Of a stretch of DNA of 64,000 bases, positions 58,830 to 64,000 are shown piece by piece. Position 1 is the first letter of the stretch. Each line of letters begins with the position of its first letter. The DNA is from Deltaproteobacteria bacterium (GTDB taxonomy: Bacteria; Myxococcota; XYA12-FULL-58-9), in NCBI GenBank assembly GCA_016218825.1, contig JACRCV010000086.1, positions 1 to 64,000 of the forward strand, written 5' to 3'. A program made the translations under genes and the position numbers. The notes below the pieces were generated by a model. It had not been told where the DNA came from and ran no database searches. It saw only the letters and a program-made list of their open reading frames with translations.

Positions 58830-60242
58830 TCACGGAGTGGGCAGGGTGGTAGCAGGGGCCGCCTCTTCCGGGGTCGAGGCCGGCAGGGTCTCGACCGTCG
58901 CCGGCGAGACGTCGGCCGCCGGGGCGCTGTCCACCGCCGAGGTCTCCTCGGGGGCCGGGGCTGCGGCCGCCTCGGGCGCGGCGCCGAACGCGGCGCTGAC
59001 GTTCAAGCCGAAGACATACGCCATGGTGCCACCGGCCCAGCCGCCCTGCCACTTGGCCGGGAAGCTGCTGGTCTTGGACTCGCGCGGCGCGTAGAACACG
59101 TTTTCGAAGTGGGCGTGCACGCCGTACTGGCCCATGTAGTACGAGGCGCCGACGGTGGCGAGGTGGAGATCGGAGTTCGGCGGCGCCGGGTTCACGGTGT
59201 CCTCCGGCAACACCTTCTGGTCGTACACGTAGCCGGCGCGCACCGCGACGCTGTCGCTCAGGCGATACTCACCACCCAGGTGCAGGCTGACGGAGTTCTT
59301 GGCGTTGCGTGGCTGCGCCAACACCTCGCGGTTGCCGTCGGCGTCGATGAAGGTCACCGCCAGCTCCTTGAAGGTGCTCCACATCTGGTACATGAACGCG
59401 GCCGAGACGTTGAGCTTCTTCGGCAACACGTCGTACGCCACGCCGGCGCGGAACATCTGCGCCACCGGGACCTCGGTCTCGACGTCCCGATCGTTGGCCT
59501 TGGTGTCGAACGGCGCCGGGAAGTCGAAGTCGCTCTGGCCGGTCATCTTCACCGTGCCCGCCGACCGCCAGCTGAACCCCAACGACAGCCCGTCGAGCGG
59601 CCACACCCCGATCCCAGCCGAGGCGCCCATCCCGGTGCCGCTGCCCGCCATCTCGACCGTGCCTCCGGCCTCGGTGCCGAAGTCGACTGCCTGCTTGAGG
59701 TAGACGTTGCCCGGCATCACGCGCAATCCCGCGCCGACCGCCACCATCGGGTGCGGGCGCCACGCCAAGACCGGGCTGACCTCGAAGATCTGCAGGGTGA
59801 TCTTCTGGACGCTCTGCCGGCCGGCCCACTCGGCGGGCCAACTGAAGCTCGAGCCCCACGGGACGTAGAAGCCCAGGCCGGCGGCGATGTCGCCGATGCC
59901 GCCCGGGTTGCCGAGGTTGTAAGTCAGCGAGAACGACGGCGGCGTCGACACCGCCGTCTCGCTCTTGGTGCCGACCGTCTGGTCGTCGAGCGGCACGTAC
60001 TCCCAGCGCGGCATCATCGCGGCCATGCCGAAATTGAGCTGCAGACCGGGGAGCCGGGTGATGTTCGCCGGGTTGTAGATGATCGCCGACGGGCTGTCCG
60101 CCACCGCGATGGTCGAGAAGCCGCGGCCCGACGACGTCGAGTCGAACTCCGAGATGCCGATGTTACCGGCGTGCGCCGGGGCGGCGAGAGAAGAGGCCAG
60201 CAGCAAGGTGCCGGCCGCCGAGAACCGAGTAACGAAATTCAT
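58830..60242 (-). CDS. FadL/OmpP1-family outer-membrane transporter
   Basis: The 470-residue product has a signal peptide (LLLASSLAAPAHA) and the FadL-type start (STSSGRGFSTIAVADSPSAIIYNPANI), followed by alternating beta strands ending about residue 418. FadL is a 14-strand barrel for long-chain fatty acids and other hydrophobic compounds. The start is ATG 60242 behind GGAGG. A 45-residue Ala/Pro/Glu tail after the last strand is unusual, because FadL normally ends at the final barrel strand. It is flanked by an exported lipase-like protein and a nucleotidase, so it probably imports products of lipid breakdown. Confidence 0.85.
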   Translation of the reverse strand: MNFVTRFSAAGTLLLASSLAAPAHAGNIGISEFDSTSSGRGFSTIAVADSPSAIIYNPANITRLPGLQLNFGMAAMMPRWEYVPLDDQTVGTKSETAVSTPPSFSLTYNLGNPGGIGDIAAGLGFYVPWGSSFSWPAEWAGRQSVQKITLQIFEVSPVLAWRPHPMVAVGAGLRVMPGNVYLKQAVDFGTEAGGTVEMAGSGTGMGASAGIGVWPLDGLSLGFSWRSAGTVKMTGQSDFDFPAPFDTKANDRDVETEVPVAQMFRAGVAYDVLPKKLNVSAAFMYQMWSTFKELAVTFIDADGNREVLAQPRNAKNSVSLHLGGEYRLSDSVAVRAGYVYDQKVLPEDTVNPAPPNSDLHLATVGASYYMGQYGVHAHFENVFYAPRESKTSSFPAKWQGGWAGGTMAYVFGLNVSAAFGAAPEAAAAPAPEETSAVDSAPAADVSPATVETLPASTPEEAAPATTLPTP

Positions 60243-60281
60243 GATATGCCTCCAAGACATACGAGCTCAAATGCTCTTCGA

Positions 60282-62348
60282 TTATGGACAGGTGGCCGCC
60301 GAGTCGGTGGGCGTGATGGTCACGCCGCTCGAGGCCAAGAAGCCGCCGAGCTGGGTGCGCATCGCCGTCAGCTTGGCGTAGGCCAAGGGGAACAGCGTCG
60401 ACCCGGTGTCTTCGACGCAGGGCTTCAGCATCGCGCCGACCACCGCCTCGGGGGTGTCGCAGATCGGCTGCGCGGCACCGGCGCCGGCGCAGCTCATCGG
60501 GAAGGTGGTGTTGGCGGCGTTGACGCCGAGCGTGGTGGCGAGCAGCGTTTGGGTGGTGGCGGCGTGCATCGGCGCGTCGGGCAATAGCGCCGCGGCGTCG
60601 CCCGAGGTCACGATCTGCACCAGCGTCGGCACCGCCGGTGTGTGCGCCGGGAACAACAGCGCCGCGAAGCGCGGGTCGGCGGGCTCCATGCCCCAGCCGA
60701 AGGCGACCATGGTGTCCGAGAGCTTCTGGTCGTAGAGCGCCTTGCCGGGGTCGCGGGTGATGTCGAGGCCGGCGGCGATCATCTGCTCCGCGAGGCCGCC
60801 CGCCAAGACCGGCTGCAGCATCGTCGTCAGGTCGGCGCTCGTCGCGTGCACCGCGACCAGGTTGACGTCCGGGCTCACGGCGCCGGCGAGCACCGCCGCC
60901 ATGCCGCCCCACGAGTGACCGACGACGGCCACCACCGGCGCGGTCGCCGGCTGCGTGCTGCTGCCCAAGAACGACGCCGAGCCGGTCTTGATCGCTTCGG
61001 CGGCTTGCGAGACCTCGAGCCCCCACTCCCAGATCCGATCCCGGATCCCAAACGGGCTCGGGCTGTCGTCGCCGAGCCGGACGATCTCGGGGGCGGCGGG
61101 CTGGTCGGGGCAGCCGTCCAGATCTTGGTCGCCGAGGCCGCCCACCATGCGGCTGCCGGCGCGCGGGCCGTCGAGGCTCAAGGTCGCGAAGCCCAACGTC
61201 GCCAGGGTGTCGGCGAGCGCCAGGGCGTCGTTCTTACAGCGGCCGAGGCCGTGTACATAGAGGGCGACCTTGCCGAAGGCCCAGGGGTCGGCGCTCGCTA
61301 GATCGCCGCACGTGGTCGCCGCGCCCTTGGGAGTCACCAGCATGTAGTCCACCGGGTCGCTCGCCACCGCAGCCGCGAGCGTCGGCGGCACGGTGCCGTT
61401 GTAGGTGAACAGGTAGTCGAGGTACGCGCTCGGGACGCCGCCCTCGGCGTCGAGCACGGTCTTGAGGTCGATGCGGCCGGTGTGGACGCGGCAGAGGTGA
61501 GTGGTCGGGATGCCGGCCGCCACCAGCAGCGGGTGGGTCGCCGCGACCGCGGTGTTCTCGTAGTGGATCGCGGCGCCGCCGGCGGTGGTGACCAACGCCT
61601 CGAGGCTCTTCAGCTGTCTTTCGACGCTCTGGGTCGTGAACGACCAGGCGACGAGGATGTCGTCGCGCTCCTGGTTGAACGGCGGTCGCGCCAGCACGTT
61701 GTCGAACAGGTTCTCGAACAGCAGCCGCAACGGCTCGAGAGCGTTGGCGTCGGCGTCCGGGAGGGCCGGGTATTTGCTGTAGTTGTTGGCGTCGATGAAC
61801 GAGCTCCGGCTCTTGAGCAGCGTGAAGACCTGGTCGCTGACGATCTTGTTGCCGTTGGCGTCGAGGAGCGCGCCGGTGATGACCGCCAGGTAGCGGGTCT
61901 TCTCCTTGAGCGGCGCGGTGGGGAAGATGTAGAGCCGGCCCTTGGCGGCGTCGAACGAGCCGCGGATCGGGATGGTGCTGCCGCTCGCCAGGTCCGCCAG
62001 CATCACCGCGCCGTCGAACGTCGTCATGTCGATGGCGTTGGAGAAGTCGGCGTACAGCGCGGTGGTGACCGCCCAGCCGTCGAGGGTGCGCAAGCCGGCG
62101 CGGATGGCGTTGGTGGTGTCGTCGTCGCCTGGGCAGAAGGGGATGCCGATCTTGCCGGTCTGCGGATCTTTGGCGAGATCAGTGGGATACGGCACCTTGC
62201 TGGCGCACGGATTGGCGGCGTCAGGCGCGAAGATCGCGACCGTGGACGCACTGTTCGTAGGCATTGGGCCGTCCGACTCGACGGTCGGGGCACACGCCAA
62301 CATCAGACCCAAGACAGCACTGGACAACACAGCCGTATCGACACGCAT
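60282..62348 (-). CDS. Alpha/beta-hydrolase lipoprotein (lipase-like)
   Basis: The 688-residue product has a lipoprotein signal (VLGLMLACAPT, with the Cys at about 19). Residues about 30-320 are beta-rich and may be Ig-like. The C-terminal half contains YVHGLGRCKND, an oxyanion-hole-like segment, and GHSWGG, the nucleophile elbow with Ser. An Asp-rich DQDLDGCPDQ segment is calcium-loop-like. It fits the extracellular lipase/esterase type of Myxococcota, with substrate not predictable. AAGGGGG precedes the ATG. The fadL-like gene follows 40 nt downstream on the same strand, so the two could degrade lipid and import fatty acids. Confidence 0.83.
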   Translation of the reverse strand: MRVDTAVLSSAVLGLMLACAPTVESDGPMPTNSASTVAIFAPDAANPCASKVPYPTDLAKDPQTGKIGIPFCPGDDDTTNAIRAGLRTLDGWAVTTALYADFSNAIDMTTFDGAVMLADLASGSTIPIRGSFDAAKGRLYIFPTAPLKEKTRYLAVITGALLDANGNKIVSDQVFTLLKSRSSFIDANNYSKYPALPDADANALEPLRLLFENLFDNVLARPPFNQERDDILVAWSFTTQSVERQLKSLEALVTTAGGAAIHYENTAVAATHPLLVAAGIPTTHLCRVHTGRIDLKTVLDAEGGVPSAYLDYLFTYNGTVPPTLAAAVASDPVDYMLVTPKGAATTCGDLASADPWAFGKVALYVHGLGRCKNDALALADTLATLGFATLSLDGPRAGSRMVGGLGDQDLDGCPDQPAAPEIVRLGDDSPSPFGIRDRIWEWGLEVSQAAEAIKTGSASFLGSSTQPATAPVVAVVGHSWGGMAAVLAGAVSPDVNLVAVHATSADLTTMLQPVLAGGLAEQMIAAGLDITRDPGKALYDQKLSDTMVAFGWGMEPADPRFAALLFPAHTPAVPTLVQIVTSGDAAALLPDAPMHAATTQTLLATTLGVNAANTTFPMSCAGAGAAQPICDTPEAVVGAMLKPCVEDTGSTLFPLAYAKLTAMRTQLGGFLASSGVTITPTDSAATCP

Positions 62349-62563
62349 AATCGCCCCCTTTGTTAGAGGTGGTGGGGTTTGTCGATGGAGTCCATTGGCT
62401 AGTGGAAACCACCTTCGGATGTTGCGCGGCTATCACGCACCTCGAGGAAAGGCAATCGACTAGAAGGGTTAGGCCAGAGCTGCGGCCGCTCGGGTCCGCG
62501 GGCGCTTCGGCGCCGACCGGGAACGTGGTAGCGGTGAGGGCAGGGGCAGGTGAAGGGCCAAAG

Positions 62564-63163
62564 GTGAGCACGCGACGTTGTCCGGCGTGTCAGGTGGCGC
62601 TCGTCGAGGAGCGCTTGGAGGACATCTACGGCCAGCCGTTGGTGATCGATCAGTGCGGCCGCTGCGGCGGGTTCTGGTTCGACAAGAACGAGATCTTCCG
62701 CATCACCCGGCACCTCGCCGACGCCGCCGGCCATGCTGCGCCCTCTGTGGCCGCGAAGCTTTGCGCCACGCCCGCGCCGCGGTGTCCGGTGTGCGCCATC
62801 CCCCTGTCGCGCCTGGTCGAGAACCGCTACCCCGAAGAGCTCTGCATCTGGCAGTGCGGCGCCTGCTTGGGGATGTGGCTCGGCCCCGACGATCTGCACG
62901 CGTTCTACGAGTTTCGTCAGGTCCGGCTCGCGGCGATGAAGGCCGCCGACCAGCGCTCCCTCGAGGAGGCGCGGCAGCGTGAGACCGCCTACGGCATCAT
63001 CCGCAAGACGACCGCGGTCAACGACGCCGAGCTGCCGGTGGCGAAAGAAGTGGCGATGACGGCGCTCGGCGCGCTCTTGCCCCCGTGGGCGGCGGTGGTG
63101 CTCGGGTTGGTCGGGGCGCTCTATGAGGTGGCGAGGGAGAAGATGTCGGGGCGCGGGACCTGA
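62564..63163 (+). CDS. Double zf-TFIIB zinc-ribbon protein with membrane tail
   Basis: The 199-residue product starts at GTG 62564, with AAGGG 6 nt upstream. It has two zinc ribbons of the TFIIB type: CPACQ...CGRCGGFWFDKNE and CPVCA...CGACLGMWLGPDD. Each has four Cys. The C-terminal part ends with a hydrophobic segment (MTALGALLPPWAAVVLGLVGALYEV) that is probably a membrane anchor. The function of such proteins is not known. It is divergent from the lipase gene. Confidence 0.8.
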   Translation: MSTRRCPACQVALVEERLEDIYGQPLVIDQCGRCGGFWFDKNEIFRITRHLADAAGHAAPSVAAKLCATPAPRCPVCAIPLSRLVENRYPEELCIWQCGACLGMWLGPDDLHAFYEFRQVRLAAMKAADQRSLEEARQRETAYGIIRKTTAVNDAELPVAKEVAMTALGALLPPWAAVVLGLVGALYEVAREKMSGRGT

Positions 63164-63246
63164 GCCGGCTGTCGGGCCGCGACGTCTTGACCGCAGCCGA
63201 AGGTCCTCCGTTGCGACCCGCCGCCCCCGACCCTATGATGCCGCCG

Positions 63247-64000
63247 ATGCCACACAAGACAAGCCCGGATTCGACGCGCAAGGCCGTCAAAGAGGCCGAG
63301 CGCGTGGTGTTGAAGGTCGGCACCCGCGTGCTCACCCACGACGACGGTCACCTGGCGCTGGCGCGCCTGTTTCAGCTCATCGAGACCGCGGCGAGCTTGC
63401 GGCGCGAGGGGCGCGACGTCTTGATCGTCAGCTCCGGCGCGGTCGGTCTCGGGCGCGACGCGTTGGGGTTGGCGAAGAGGAGCGTCGACCTGTCGACCAA
63501 GCAGGCGTGCGCCGCGGTCGGCCAGAGCCGGCTGATGGGCCTGTACCAGGAGGGCTTCAGCCGCCTGGGGTTGGTCTGCGCCCAGGTGCTGCTCACCCAG
63601 ACCGACTTCGCGACCAGCGAGCGCCACGACACCTTGCGCCGCGCGCTGGTGCGGCTCTTGGCGTTGGGCGTCATCCCGGTCATCAACGAGAACGACGTGG
63701 TTTCGACCGTCGAGCTCGAGACCGCGTCGATGAACGGCGCCCCGATCTTCGGCGACAACGACCAGCTCTCGGCGCTGGTGGCCACCCAGCTCGAGGCCCA
63801 TCTGCTGGTGCTGCTCACCGACGTCCCGGGCGTCTACGCCCGCGACCCGCATCGCGACCCCTCGGCGCCGCTCTTGAGCGAGGTCAAAGACGGCGACGCC
63901 CTCGACATCGACCTGAGCGGCAAGAGCAGCCACGCCGGCCGCGGCGGCATGCGCACCAAGGTCGAGGCCGCGCGCCTCGCGACCAAGGCCGGCTGCCACG
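63247..64000 (+). CDS. proB: Glutamate 5-kinase ProB, 5' part
   Basis: The plus-strand frame from ATG 63247 runs off the right edge after 251 codons. It shows the amino-acid kinase fold: VVLKVGTRVLT, VSSGAVGLGRDALGL, QACAAVGQSRLMGLY, LLTQTDF, VIPVINENDVVS, FGDNDQLSALVA, LLVLLTDVPGVYARDP and GRGGMRTKVEAAR. ProB makes glutamyl-5-phosphate, the first step of proline synthesis. Upstream in-frame ATGs at 63235 and 63238 would add three or four residues; none has a clear ribosome-binding site. The missing part includes the end of the kinase and any PUA domain. Confidence 0.93.
   Translation, partial: MPHKTSPDSTRKAVKEAERVVLKVGTRVLTHDDGHLALARLFQLIETAASLRREGRDVLIVSSGAVGLGRDALGLAKRSVDLSTKQACAAVGQSRLMGLYQEGFSRLGLVCAQVLLTQTDFATSERHDTLRRALVRLLALGVIPVINENDVVSTVELETASMNGAPIFGDNDQLSALVATQLEAHLLVLLTDVPGVYARDPHRDPSAPLLSEVKDGDALDIDLSGKSSHAGRGGMRTKVEAARLATKAGCH

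Noticed and set aside
56071-59094. 1007-codon plus-strand frame opposite the nucleotidase
   Set aside because: It lies entirely against a well-supported gene with full catalytic motifs and reads as Arg/His/Gly-rich noise.

Overview
This window is a high-GC stretch of bacterial chromosome. It most likely comes from a myxobacterium or close relative (Myxococcota, formerly Deltaproteobacteria). I infer this from the MglA-type polarity GTPase, the PrkA/YeaH pair, the many lipoproteins, the very long orphan proteins, frequent GTG/TTG starts and strong codon bias. I cannot place it below phylum. I found no rRNA, tRNA, CRISPR array, insertion sequence or phage gene.

Bases 1-3402 hold a truncated gene at the left edge, a scramblase/LURP-one-like protein, a 74-residue orphan, a CheY-like regulator and rsmB. 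Bases 3425-21908 are the most unusual part. A four-gene minus-strand operon encodes a 2340-residue orphan and three proteins that share one N-terminal module. One of these is a phosphoesterase / SLOG-like / NadD-like fusion. Another carries two RyR-like repeats. The third has an unknown C-terminus. Divergent from this operon are a GapN-like aldehyde dehydrogenase lacking the usual general-base Glu and a 1053-residue protein ending in a TRAFs-binding (DUF4071/TPR-S) domain. SLOG, RyR and TRAFs-binding domains are known from nucleotide-centred conflict systems, so I propose that the cluster is an uncharacterised NAD- or nucleotide-linked signalling or defence system.

Bases 21988-27795 are metabolic and cell-wall genes: aconitase, an aspartase/fumarase-family lyase overlapping it, and a MltD-like lytic transglycosylase with two LysM domains. 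Bases 27972-34234 carry a small EF-hand-like protein and a second giant orphan. That giant has a possible His/Cys peptidase dyad, a calcium-loop motif and five roughly 300-residue repeats. A 490-base gap follows, with GC-rich hairpins, an AT-rich island and one possible tiny ORF.

Bases 34725-45218 start with YeaH and end with its usual partner PrkA. Between them lie a cupin, a two-CW protein and a lipid-oxidation cassette: aldehyde dehydrogenase, FadR-like repressor, two lipocalin-like proteins and a fatty-alcohol-oxidase-type GMC enzyme. Two near-perfect matches to the classical FadR operator sit in the divergent promoter region of that cassette, so acyl-CoA control of alcohol-to-aldehyde-to-acid oxidation is likely.

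Bases 45358-64000 hold ApbE, a fused alpha/beta 2-oxoacid dehydrogenase E1, an amidohydrolase lipoprotein and a PilZ protein. A signalling and translation run follows (PocR-type histidine kinase, MglA, RimO, a 70-residue protein, a transglutaminase-like protein). Next comes an exported set (UshA-like nucleotidase, FadL-family porin, alpha/beta-hydrolase lipoprotein), then a double zinc-ribbon protein and the start of proB, which runs off the right edge.
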